In this document: piece after piece, positions 51,029-58,655 of the stretch
How the letters are laid out: each line of letters opens with the position of its first letter
How positions within the stretch are numbered: position 1 is the stretch's first letter
Assembly: GCA_023436775.1 (NCBI GenBank)
Contig: JAEZHW010000006.1
Span: 31,246 to 95,245, forward strand
Direction of reading: 5' to 3'
DNA length: 64,000 nt
Source of the DNA: Actinomycetes bacterium
Lineage (GTDB): Bacteria > Actinomycetota > Actinomycetes > Actinomycetales > Microbacteriaceae
Notes under the pieces: model-generated
Seen by the model: only the letters and a program-made list of their open reading frames with translations
What the model was told of the DNA's origin: nothing
Databases searched by the model: none
Position numbers and translations under genes: made by a program

Positions 51029-52332
51029 GACATCCCCTCCGCGGCGTCAACACTGCCGGCCAATTCCACGAAGCGCTGTTCCAGCGTCTTACCTGCTCGC
51101 ACCTCGTCCATGGTGCCGCTGGACAACACCTTGCCTTCAACGATGACCGCCACGCGGTCACATTCACGCTGCACCAGGTCCATGGTGTGGCTCGACAGAA
51201 TCACCGTGCCGCCGCCAGCGACGTATTGCTTCAGAATGCCGATCAACTGCACGGTCGAAACCGGGTCCACGGCTTCGAACGGCTCGTCAAGGACCAGCAG
51301 GCGCGGCGCGTGCAGCAGCGCGCAGGCCAGTGAAATCTTCTTGGTCATTCCCGCCGAGTAGTCGGCGACGATCCGATCCGCCGCCTCGCCAAGACCGAGG
51401 GCCGCGATCAGTTCATTCGAACGTTCGCGGATGCGGCTGCGGTCCAGACCACGCAGCACGCCGTTGTAGTGCAGCAACTGCCGGCCAGTGAGACGGTCAA
51501 AAAGGCGCAGCCGGTCGGGCAAGATGCCCATCTCACGCTTCGCCGCGTCGGCATCCTCCCAGACGTCGTGTTCGTGCACGATGACGTGGCCCTCGTCCGG
51601 ACGGAGCAGGCCAGTCAGCATTGACATCGTGGTGGTCTTGCCGGCGCCGTTTGGTCCGACAAGTCCAAAGAAGGAGCCGACCGGAACGATCAGATCGATG
51701 TTGTCGACCGCCGTGACGTCGCCGAAGCGCTTGGTCAGGCCGTGGACTTCCACCACGGTTTCGCGAACCGTCGTCGAGCGGGCGGCGCGACCCTTCCGCG
51801 AACGAGCCGGGCGCTTGGCTGCGGGCTTGCGCCCTGGGCGCGCTGCAGCCTTGGCCTCAACCGCGGCGGCAGCAGCATCTTGCGCCGCCTGAGCCTCGGC
51901 CGGAGTCTCAGACTCGCCAGCAACAAGGTCGGCGGCGAGGTCATCGGCGCTGACTTCTTCGGCACGGATTGCCTGGTCACCGTCGCTGAGTTCGCTCTCA
52001 GCCAGCGCCGTCTCAGCAGCCGTGTCGAACGCGGTCACGGCATCAGCCTCGGGCTTTCCAGCGATGCTTGCATCAGCGTCGACGGAGGACGTTGGCTCTG
52101 CTTCTGTTTCCGGCGCGACCGCTGCAGGCTTGGCCGCCCCCTTCGCACGACTAGACCGACGCTTAGCGCGCGGCTTTGGGGTAGGTGGGACGAAGGGTTC
52201 CGGCTCCTGCTGGGCGGCGTCAGGTTCGTTCGATCCGGGTTCTGCAGCCGTCAATACACCGTCCAGATCGGTGGCGTCTTCCCCAACTGCATCCGACCCT
52301 GCGTTCAGAGCAGACTCCTCAGACTTCGTCAT
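51004..52332 (-). CDS. ABC transporter ATPase with long charged N-terminal extension
   Basis: About 442 residues. The ABC domain starts near residue 196 (VVEVHGLTKRFGDVTAVDNIDLIVPVG): Walker A GPNGAGKTT, signature YSAGMTKKI, Walker B LLVLDEP. The first about 195 residues are Ala/Glu/Asp-rich with basic islands (KPRAKRRSSRAKGAAKP; GRKPAAKRPARSRKGRAAR), which no ordinary ABC ATPase has. The ATG at 52332 is preceded by TAGCGT seven bases upstream; a GTG at 52341 is an alternative. It is the upstream partner of the permease gene. Confidence 0.88.
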   Translation of the reverse strand: MTKSEESALNAGSDAVGEDATDLDGVLTAAEPGSNEPDAAQQEPEPFVPPTPKPRAKRRSSRAKGAAKPAAVAPETEAEPTSSVDADASIAGKPEADAVTAFDTAAETALAESELSDGDQAIRAEEVSADDLAADLVAGESETPAEAQAAQDAAAAAVEAKAAARPGRKPAAKRPARSRKGRAARSTTVRETVVEVHGLTKRFGDVTAVDNIDLIVPVGSFFGLVGPNGAGKTTTMSMLTGLLRPDEGHVIVHEHDVWEDADAAKREMGILPDRLRLFDRLTGRQLLHYNGVLRGLDRSRIRERSNELIAALGLGEAADRIVADYSAGMTKKISLACALLHAPRLLVLDEPFEAVDPVSTVQLIGILKQYVAGGGTVILSSHTMDLVQRECDRVAVIVEGKVLSSGTMDEVRAGKTLEQRFVELAGSVDAAEGMSWLHSFSD

Positions 52333-52394
52333 GGGTTCCACGCTACCAAGTCACCGTCGCTCGTCCGTAGAGGAACGCTCTCATCTGCAACAAA

Positions 52395-52473
52395 TGACGC
52401 AAACTCTGCCCACTGTCTGACAAAGGTCACGAGATGACAACGACCAGATCACAGCTTGGCAACGTCTGCGTGA
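52395..52473. repeat. Imperfect inverted repeat upstream of nucleotidyltransferase gene
   Basis: TGACGCAAACTCTGCC (52395-52410) matches the reverse complement of GGCAACGTCTGCGTGA (52458-52473) at 12 of 16 positions, with 47 bases between. It lies in the 250-base gap that also contains the promoters of the divergent ABC ATPase and nucleotidyltransferase genes. It could be a regulatory or chance repeat. Confidence 0.3.
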
Positions 52474-52582
52474 CTTCCAGGAAGTTCTTTGACTCCGTCC
52501 CTAACGTGGTTCTTGGCATAACGGCGTGCCAGTGAACCAACAAGTTTCGCTGCCATGAGCAGCTCAAGTTCAGGAGACCGTT

Positions 52583-53275
52583 ATGACGCTTCAGGTTGTC
52601 ATCCTCGCAGCAGGCATGGGCACTCGCCTCGGCCGTCCGCTGCCGAAGCCGCTGACCCCGCTGGCCGATGGCCGCACCATCATGGCCCAGCAGTTCGACA
52701 ACGTGTACCAGGCCTTCGGTGACGAGGCCCGCATCACCGTCGTGGTCGGCTACAAGCTCGAGCACATCATCGAAGCATTCCCCGACGCTGGCTTCGTCTA
52801 CAACGACGAGTACGACATCACCAATACCTCGAAGAGCCTGATGCGCGCACTCCGTGCGTCGAACCAAGGTGGAGTGCTGTGGCTGAACGGCGACGTGGTG
52901 TTTGACCCGGCCGCCCTGGAACGCGCCGCGCATCTGATCAAGCGTGAGCAGTCGTTCATCTCGGTGAACACCGCCCGCGTCGCCGACGAAGAGGTTAAGT
53001 ACACCGTGGACCACCACGGCTACATCAAGGAACTCTCGAAGACGGTCGAGCGTGGCCTCGGCGAGGCGGTTGGCATCAACTATGTCGCTGCCCAGGACAA
53101 GGCCGCGCTGCTGAAGCGCCTTGAGCAGGTAGACGCGCAGGACTACTTCGAACGCGGCATTGAGCTCGCGATTGAGCAGGATGGCCTACTGTTCGAGCCG
53201 CTGGACATTTCGGACCTGTACGCCGTTGAGGTGGACTTCGCCGAAGACCTGGATCGCGCCAACGCCTTCGTGTAG
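52583..53275 (+). CDS. Sugar/choline-phosphate nucleotidyltransferase (LicC-like)
   Basis: A 230-residue NTP-transferase. The nucleotide-binding loop is VVILAAGMGTRLGRPLPKPLTPL (residues 5-27), followed by LWLNGDVVFDP with the metal-ligand Asp. The overall plan is LicC/phosphocholine cytidylyltransferase-like, so it may activate choline- or other polyol-phosphate for a surface polymer. The ATG at 52583 has AGGAG. It precedes a Wzm/Wzt-type exporter, which supports a role in polymer synthesis. Confidence 0.8.
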   Translation: MTLQVVILAAGMGTRLGRPLPKPLTPLADGRTIMAQQFDNVYQAFGDEARITVVVGYKLEHIIEAFPDAGFVYNDEYDITNTSKSLMRALRASNQGGVLWLNGDVVFDPAALERAAHLIKREQSFISVNTARVADEEVKYTVDHHGYIKELSKTVERGLGEAVGINYVAAQDKAALLKRLEQVDAQDYFERGIELAIEQDGLLFEPLDISDLYAVEVDFAEDLDRANAFV

Positions 53276-53353
53276 GCCACGACCGCAGCAAGAACCACCC
53301 CGCTGACCTGGGGTATCCGCCTGACAGTCCAAGTGGCTGACGCTGTGGCGCGC

Positions 53354-53359
53354 TAGATT
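53354..53359 (+). promoter_or_regulatory. Likely -10 element of Wzm-like gene, leaderless
   Basis: TAGATT ends seven bases before the GTG of the permease gene; no ribosome binding site lies between. Confidence 0.45.
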
Positions 53360-53366
53360 TATCTGC

Positions 53367-54188
53367 GTGGCATCACTGAATCCCGACTCGTCGGAGCCGT
53401 CGCGCGCCGAGGGTCGTGTTCCCTCACACCAAATGGGGTACTTCCGCGCGCTGTGGATACTCACGCAGCGGGACCTGCGCGTGCGGTACTCCACCTCGAA
53501 GCTCGGCTACCTGTGGTCCGTGCTGGAGCCGTTGGCGATGAGCGCGATCTACTGGTTCGTGTTCACGCAGGTGTTCGAGCGCACGGTCGGCGAGACGCCG
53601 TATATCGTCTTCCTGCTCACGGCGCTGCTGCCGTGGATGTGGTTCAACGGCGCCATCAGCGACGCCAGCCGCGCCTTCTGGAAGGAATCGCGCTTGGTGC
53701 GGTCCATCCGACTCCCCCGCACGGTGTGGGTTAATCAGTTGGTGCTCGCTAAGGGCATTGAGTTTCTGCTGGCATTGCCAGTGCTCGCGCTGTTCGCCAT
53801 CCTCGGCGGGGCACAACTGCACATCGGCGTGGTGCTCTTCCCACTGGCGATCGTGCTGCAGGCAGTCTGCATGGTCGGCGTCGGCCTGATCGTGGCGCCG
53901 CTCGTCGTCTTCTACCGCGATCTGGAACGAGCCACCAAGCTGGTGCTGCGCTTCCTCTTCTTTGCCACCCCGGTGATTTACGGCACTTCCGACTTGCCGC
54001 ACGGGCTCGAACTGTGGTCGGCAATCAATCCGCTGGCGGGGGCGATCTCGCTCTACCGCGCCAGCTTCTTCCCCGCCCAGCTCGACTGGGCCGTCGTCGG
54101 CATCTCCTCGGCGAGCGCAGCAGTGATGCTGCTCCTCGGCCTGTACGTGTTCCGTCGCAGCGAACGAGCCCTGTTGAAGGCGGTCTAA
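53367..54188 (+). CDS. ABC-2 polysaccharide/teichoic acid export permease (TagG/Wzm)
   Basis: A 273-residue permease with six membrane segments. Starts with a cytoplasmic segment ILTQRDLRVRYSTSKLGYLWSVLEPLAMSAIYWFVFTQVF, typical of Wzm/TagG. The stop overlaps the ATG of the ATPase gene (TAATG). GTG at 53367 with TAGATT upstream. Exports a completed surface polysaccharide or teichoic-acid-like chain across the cytoplasmic membrane. Confidence 0.92.
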   Translation: MASLNPDSSEPSRAEGRVPSHQMGYFRALWILTQRDLRVRYSTSKLGYLWSVLEPLAMSAIYWFVFTQVFERTVGETPYIVFLLTALLPWMWFNGAISDASRAFWKESRLVRSIRLPRTVWVNQLVLAKGIEFLLALPVLALFAILGGAQLHIGVVLFPLAIVLQAVCMVGVGLIVAPLVVFYRDLERATKLVLRFLFFATPVIYGTSDLPHGLELWSAINPLAGAISLYRASFFPAQLDWAVVGISSASAAVMLLLGLYVFRRSERALLKAV

Positions 54189-54946
54189 TGGGCGCGCAAA
54201 ACCAGACCCCGACCAAGCCGGTGATCGAGGCCAAGAACCTCGGCATCCGCTTCCGCCGCGGCAACAGCGGCTTCCGCACCTTCAAGGATCTGTTCGGCTC
54301 GAAGGAGCGCCGCACCATGGCGGGCGAATTCTGGGCGCTGCGGAACGTGTCCTTTACGGTGCATCCGGGCGAGGCGATCGGTGTCGTCGGCCGGAACGGA
54401 CAGGGCAAGTCGACGCTGTTGCGCCTCGTCGCCGGGGTGCTGTTGCCGGACGAAGGCAGCGTCGACGTCAACGTCGGTGTCGCACCCCTGATCGAGCTCA
54501 CCGGCGGCTTCGTGCGGGACCTCACCGTGCGCGAGAACATCTGGCTGGCCGCCTCGCTGCTGGGCCTGCGGAAGTCCGAAATTGCAGAGCGCTTCGATGA
54601 GATCGTCTCCTTCGCGGAACTGGGCGACTTCCTGAGCACGCCATACAAGCACCTGAGCAGTGGCATGCAGGTCCGCCTCGCGTTCTCGGTGATGAGCCGG
54701 CTGGATGAACCAGTGCTGCTGGTTGATGAGGTCCTAGCCGTGGGCGATAAGGCGTTCCGACAGAAGTGCTACGCCCGGATCGATCAGATGCTCGCCTCGG
54801 GGAAGACGCTGTTCTTCGTGTCGCATAACGAGTCGGACCTGCGTCGCTTCTGTACGCGCGGCCTCTACCTCAGGGGTGGCAAGCTCGTGCTCGACGACAC
54901 CATTGACGCAGTGCTCAAGCAATACAACGCCGACCAGGGCAAGTAG
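54188..54946 (+). CDS. Polysaccharide/teichoic acid export ATPase (TagH/Wzt)
   Basis: A 252-residue ABC ATPase. Walker A GRNGQGKST at 68-76, signature LSSGMQVRLAFSV, Walker B VLLVDEV. The sequence before Walker A (FKDLFGSKERRTMAGEFWALRNVSFTVHPGEAIGVVG) is characteristic of the Wzt/TagH group. It lacks the C-terminal carbohydrate-binding domain of some Wzt proteins. Works with the upstream permease. Confidence 0.93.
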   Translation: MGAQNQTPTKPVIEAKNLGIRFRRGNSGFRTFKDLFGSKERRTMAGEFWALRNVSFTVHPGEAIGVVGRNGQGKSTLLRLVAGVLLPDEGSVDVNVGVAPLIELTGGFVRDLTVRENIWLAASLLGLRKSEIAERFDEIVSFAELGDFLSTPYKHLSSGMQVRLAFSVMSRLDEPVLLVDEVLAVGDKAFRQKCYARIDQMLASGKTLFFVSHNESDLRRFCTRGLYLRGGKLVLDDTIDAVLKQYNADQGK

Positions 54947-55023
54947 CTTCAACCCGCCCAGGGCAGCGATTCAGAGCCATCACACTTCGATTCTGCGACA
55001 TCTCACACACGCAGAAAGAGGCG

Positions 55024-55029
55024 TACCCT
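55024..55029 (+). promoter_or_regulatory. Likely -10 element of VIT-family gene, leaderless
   Basis: TACCCT ends six bases before the GTG start; no ribosome binding site is visible. Confidence 0.4.
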
Positions 55030-55035
55030 GGTGCG

Positions 55036-55773
55036 GTGAACCCGGAGACCGCGCCCATTTCGACCCCGTATCAGGACCCCCACGAGTACGATCACAGCCA
55101 CCCCGACATCTCCGGCGGCTGGCTGCGTGCAAGCGTCTTCGGCGGCATGGACGGCCTGGTGACGAACATCGGTTTGATCGCTGGCGTCGGTGCCGCTGGC
55201 GCGAGCACCGGCCAGATCATCCTCACCGGCGTGGCGGGCCTGGTCGCAGGCGCGACGTCGATGGCGCTGGGCGAATACACGTCGGTACAGACCGCGAATG
55301 AGCAGATTGACGCCGAGGCGCAGGTCGAGCGCGAGGCCCAGCAGCGCAACCCGGTCGGCGAGCGGCGCGAACTCACCAAGATGTTCCTCGATCTGGGCAT
55401 GACCCTCGAGACGGCCCGGCAAGCGGCCCGCGAGGTCCACCTCGACAGTGACCGGGCCGTGCGCGTGCACCTCACCCAAGAACTCGGCATTGACCCGACC
55501 TCGAAGCCGTCGCCGCTCATCGCCGCGGTCAGCTCCTTCGTGTTCTTCTCAGTGGGCTCGCTGATTCCGCTGATTCCGTACTTCTTTGGTGCTGCGTCGC
55601 TGTGGCTGGGCCTCGCCGTGGGTGGCGTGGGCCTGCTCGTCGCCGGAGGAATCGCCGCGATCTTCACCCGCAAGAATTGGCTGCGCGGCGCGATTCGACA
55701 GTTGATTCTCGGTGGCCTGGCCGTGAGCCTGAGCTACCTGATCGGCACCTTGCTGGGGGTCAGCGTCTCGTAG
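55036..55773 (+). CDS. VIT1/CCC1 family metal transporter
   Basis: A 245-residue membrane protein of the vacuolar iron transporter family, which exports or sequesters Fe2+/Mn2+. Core motifs: WLRASVFGGMDGLVTNIGLIAGVGAAG, GLVAGATSMALGEYTSVQTANEQIDAEAQVEREAQQRNPVGER (the metal-binding cytoplasmic helices), and LIGTLLGVSVS at the end. Five helices. The start is GTG at 55036. It sits between the polymer-export genes and the glycosyltransferase group, apparently unrelated to them. Confidence 0.92.
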   Translation: MNPETAPISTPYQDPHEYDHSHPDISGGWLRASVFGGMDGLVTNIGLIAGVGAAGASTGQIILTGVAGLVAGATSMALGEYTSVQTANEQIDAEAQVEREAQQRNPVGERRELTKMFLDLGMTLETARQAAREVHLDSDRAVRVHLTQELGIDPTSKPSPLIAAVSSFVFFSVGSLIPLIPYFFGAASLWLGLAVGGVGLLVAGGIAAIFTRKNWLRGAIRQLILGGLAVSLSYLIGTLLGVSVS

Positions 55774-55799
55774 GCGGGCTGCCGACTCGGGCCCACCCG

Positions 55800-56687
55800 C
55801 TACAGGATCGGGAAGCGTCCGTGCCGGGTCATCCGCCACACGGTGCTCCAGCGCATCGGGCGGCGTGGGCCACCGTTGGTGGTCCACCCCTCCCACCACC
55901 CGCCAAACCACGCACCGAGGCCCTTAGGGTTGCGAATGGAACGCAGCACTTGCACGCCAGTCCACGCCAGCACATACGGCAGCACCAGCGGCCAGGGCAG
56001 GTTGCGCTTGGCCACCCAGACTCGGTTGCGGGCGTTGAGCCGCCAGTAGGCGGCGTGCCGGGTCACCTGCGTTGCCGGGTGATGGGCAACCAAGTCGCCG
56101 GCGTACCAGACGCGTAGTCCCTGGTCCCAGACTCGCCAAGCCAGTTCGATGCCTTCGTGCGCGTAGAAGAACGGAGCAGCCCAGCCATCAGCTGCCTCGA
56201 ACACGCGGCGCGGCAGCACGATCGCGCCCTCCAGTGCCGAGAACACGTTGCTGGACTGTGCCGGGTCGCCCTTCCGCAGGCGAGGCACCCAGCGTCTCGG
56301 CGGGTTGGCCCCGGTCGGGTCAACGATCCGTGGTTGCACCAAGCCGACCGGGAGCTCGCCGGCCTCGCTCGAGGCTTCCATCAGGCGGATGGCATCCAGT
56401 AGGAAGGTGGGACTCGGCACCGTCTCGTCGTCATCGAGGAAAAACAGGTACTCCCCCGTGACCACGGCGGCGCCCGCATTCCGACCCGCCGGAATGCCGA
56501 GGTTCTCGCTCAGGGCCAGGCCGCGCACCCCATCGGGGAGCCCGACCGGTTCCCAGCCGTTGCCGACGACCACGATGTCGAGGCTGACGCCCTGCTGTGC
56601 CTGGATCGAAGCGATGGAGGCGACCAGCTCCTCGGGCCGCGTCCCCATCGTCAGCACCACCGCACCAACGGTCGGCTGCCCGGTCAT
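55800..56687 (-). CDS. Glycosyltransferase family 2
   Basis: A 295-residue GT-A fold glycosyltransferase. Start VGAVVLTMGTRPEELVASIASIQAQQGVSLDIVVVGNGWEP, the nucleotide-sugar site FLDDDETVPSPTFLLDAIR (the DDD of the DxD type), and WAAPFFYAHEGIELAWRVWDQGLRVWY with the ED/ELAWR base region. Probably cytoplasmic or membrane-associated, building a surface glycan. Its ATG overlaps the preceding CDP-alcohol phosphatidyltransferase stop (ATGA), so the two are coupled. Confidence 0.9.
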   Translation of the reverse strand: MTGQPTVGAVVLTMGTRPEELVASIASIQAQQGVSLDIVVVGNGWEPVGLPDGVRGLALSENLGIPAGRNAGAAVVTGEYLFFLDDDETVPSPTFLLDAIRLMEASSEAGELPVGLVQPRIVDPTGANPPRRWVPRLRKGDPAQSSNVFSALEGAIVLPRRVFEAADGWAAPFFYAHEGIELAWRVWDQGLRVWYAGDLVAHHPATQVTRHAAYWRLNARNRVWVAKRNLPWPLVLPYVLAWTGVQVLRSIRNPKGLGAWFGGWWEGWTTNGGPRRPMRWSTVWRMTRHGRFPIL

Positions 56688-57508
56688 GCCCGCAGACGCC
56701 CCGAGGACACGATCGCGATGCAGTGTCCGATGGTCACCAGGAACGCAACCGGGGTGAGGACCAGCAGCAGCCAGCGGTCCGCCTCGGGGTGACCGATGAA
56801 CGCGCCGAGGACCGCGGTCGCAGCGATCAGCATCGTCAGTTCCACGGAGTGCAGGATCCGATGCAGCGGCAACAGCTTGGCGGCGCGGCGGATCATCGTG
56901 AGCAGGCCAGCACGAGGGGCAGCTTCGGCGGCGGACACCACCACTGTGAGCCCTGCCTGGGCACGCGCGACTCGCACCATGTCGTTCAGCGCCTTGTTCA
57001 CCACGAGCCAGAGCGCGAGCAAGGCACCGAGCAGCAACCAGATCAGGTCGTCCGGGGTGTCGATCGGCCAGGCGGCTGCCCGCACGCCGAGGGCGAGGGC
57101 GATGAGCAGTTCCGTCGAGTAGTGGCCGACCGCGTCCAGGAATGGACCGAGCGGGGACTTCGTGCCACGCCAGCGCGCCACCTCACCGTCGGAGCAGTCG
57201 AACAGCATTTGGAGCTGGCCGAGCACGAGCGCGAGGATCGCGCCCAGCGGTCCTGGAATCAGTAGCGCCGAGGCGGTTGCCCAGCCAGTGAGGATCATCA
57301 GTACGGTCACCGAATTGGCGCTCGCGCCGAGGTGCAGCAGCGGCTTGGTCAGGTACGGCGAGAGATCGCGCAGGTACAGTGCCGCGGTCCAGTGCTCGGC
57401 GTTGCGGCGGTTGCGCACTTCGGGTGGCTGCGTGACTTCCCGCAGTTGCGCGATCGACGTCGGCAGTCCGCGGGCGGGGGTCGGGGTGCCGGATTCGGCT
57501 GCGCTCAT
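56684..57508 (-). CDS. CDP-alcohol phosphatidyltransferase with altered catalytic aspartate
   Basis: A 274-residue membrane protein that transfers a phospho-alcohol from a CDP-activated donor. The CDP-AP motif D-x2-D-G-x2-A-R-x8-G-x3-D-x3-D is present as D104, D107, G108, A111-R112, G121, D125, but the last Asp is His129. The ATG at 57508 has GGAAGG upstream. Flanked by two glycosyltransferases; probably builds or decorates a surface polymer or lipid. Alternative: a family in which this His is normal. Confidence 0.82.
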   Translation of the reverse strand: MSAAESGTPTPARGLPTSIAQLREVTQPPEVRNRRNAEHWTAALYLRDLSPYLTKPLLHLGASANSVTVLMILTGWATASALLIPGPLGAILALVLGQLQMLFDCSDGEVARWRGTKSPLGPFLDAVGHYSTELLIALALGVRAAAWPIDTPDDLIWLLLGALLALWLVVNKALNDMVRVARAQAGLTVVVSAAEAAPRAGLLTMIRRAAKLLPLHRILHSVELTMLIAATAVLGAFIGHPEADRWLLLVLTPVAFLVTIGHCIAIVSSGRLRA

Positions 57509-57512
57509 GGGG

Positions 57513-58535
57513 TTACCTTCCTCGGTGTTCCTGGGATGCGCCACGGAACAGGCCGAGCCAGAAGCCCGCGCCCCAGGCGAGGTGGATGCACGGCAACACG
57601 ATCAGGAACCAGCCCAGCACGCCCGGACCGGCCGGGCCTGCGACCACGGCGGCAGCCAGCAGCACGAAGAGCAGATACAGGGCCGGGGCTGCGTAGCCCG
57701 CAAGCAACAGGGCGGGCAGCAGGCCGGTCGCTCCGGCCGCGAGCGCCACGAGGCCAACCACGCCGAGCAGCGTGCCGACCACGAGGCCGAGCAACGCGAT
57801 CGGAGGCACCAGGTAGCGTAGGCCCGCGGGTTCGCGGCGAAAGAGTTCGCCTCGCCAACGACCGGTGTGCAGGAATTGACGCAGCAGCGGACGCAGGCCG
57901 GAGCGCGGTCGGTAGGTGACCCGCAGCTCGGGGGTGAACCAGACCAGGCCGCCAGCCCGGTTGATGCGGCGGTTCAGTTCCCAGTCCTGGCCTCGGCGCA
58001 GTTCCTCGTCAAACAGGCCGATCTGCAGCAGTCGTTCCCGGTGGAAGACGCCCAGGTAGACAGTCTCGGCGGGGCCAGGCTCGCCGCCGGTGTGGTGGCG
58101 GGTACCGCCGAGTCCGACCGGGCTGGTGTAGGCCAGAGCGACAGCCTGCTCGAAACTGGTGCGGCCCTGCGCGTCCATCACGCCGCCGACGTTGACCGCG
58201 CCGGTACGTTCGATGGTTTCGACCGCAACGGTGGTGTAGTTCGGCGGCAGTTCCGAGTGGGCGTCGATGCGCACCACGATCGGGTACCTGCTGGCACGGA
58301 TGGCAGCGTTCAGCCCAGCCGGGGTGGAGCCAGCCGGGTTCGGCACGGAGCGCACGCGCGGGTCCTCGGCACAGAGCGCAGCCACGACCGCATCCGTGTT
58401 GTCGGTGCTGGGGCCGAGGGCAATGACCACTTCGACCTCGCCGGCATAGTCCTGCGCGAGGACGCTGCGGACTGCGGCGGCGACGTGATCAGCCTCGTTG
58501 AGCACCGGCATCACATATGACACCTGCTGCACCAT
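57513..58535 (-). CDS. Glycosyltransferase family 2 with C-terminal membrane helices
   Basis: A 340-residue enzyme. GT-A core: SYVMPVLNEADHVAAAVRSVLAQDYAGEVEVVIALGPSTDNT, VVRIDAHSELPPNYTT, HRERLLQIGLFDEELRRGQDWELNRRINRAGG. About four hydrophobic segments at the C-terminus anchor it in the membrane. The ATG at 58535 has CAGGAG eight bases upstream. It precedes the CDP-AP gene on the same strand by only four bases. Confidence 0.9.
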   Translation of the reverse strand: MVQQVSYVMPVLNEADHVAAAVRSVLAQDYAGEVEVVIALGPSTDNTDAVVAALCAEDPRVRSVPNPAGSTPAGLNAAIRASRYPIVVRIDAHSELPPNYTTVAVETIERTGAVNVGGVMDAQGRTSFEQAVALAYTSPVGLGGTRHHTGGEPGPAETVYLGVFHRERLLQIGLFDEELRRGQDWELNRRINRAGGLVWFTPELRVTYRPRSGLRPLLRQFLHTGRWRGELFRREPAGLRYLVPPIALLGLVVGTLLGVVGLVALAAGATGLLPALLLAGYAAPALYLLFVLLAAAVVAGPAGPGVLGWFLIVLPCIHLAWGAGFWLGLFRGASQEHRGR

Positions 58536-58609
58536 TGGCTTGCTCCTGCAGTTCTCCGCGTGACGGTCCCGCGCCGCCTGCATCGAGCCTAGCAGCGGGG
58601 TGGAACGAC

Positions 58610-58648
58610 GAACGCGGCAGGCTCCACGTGCGTGGGCCTGCCGCGTTC
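58610..58648. terminator. Hairpin terminator of htrA-like gene
   Basis: Perfect 13-base arms GAACGCGGCAGGC and GCCTGCCGCGTTC, loop of 13 bases, just after the htrA-like stop codon. Confidence 0.8.
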
Positions 58649-58655
58649 GCTGTGG

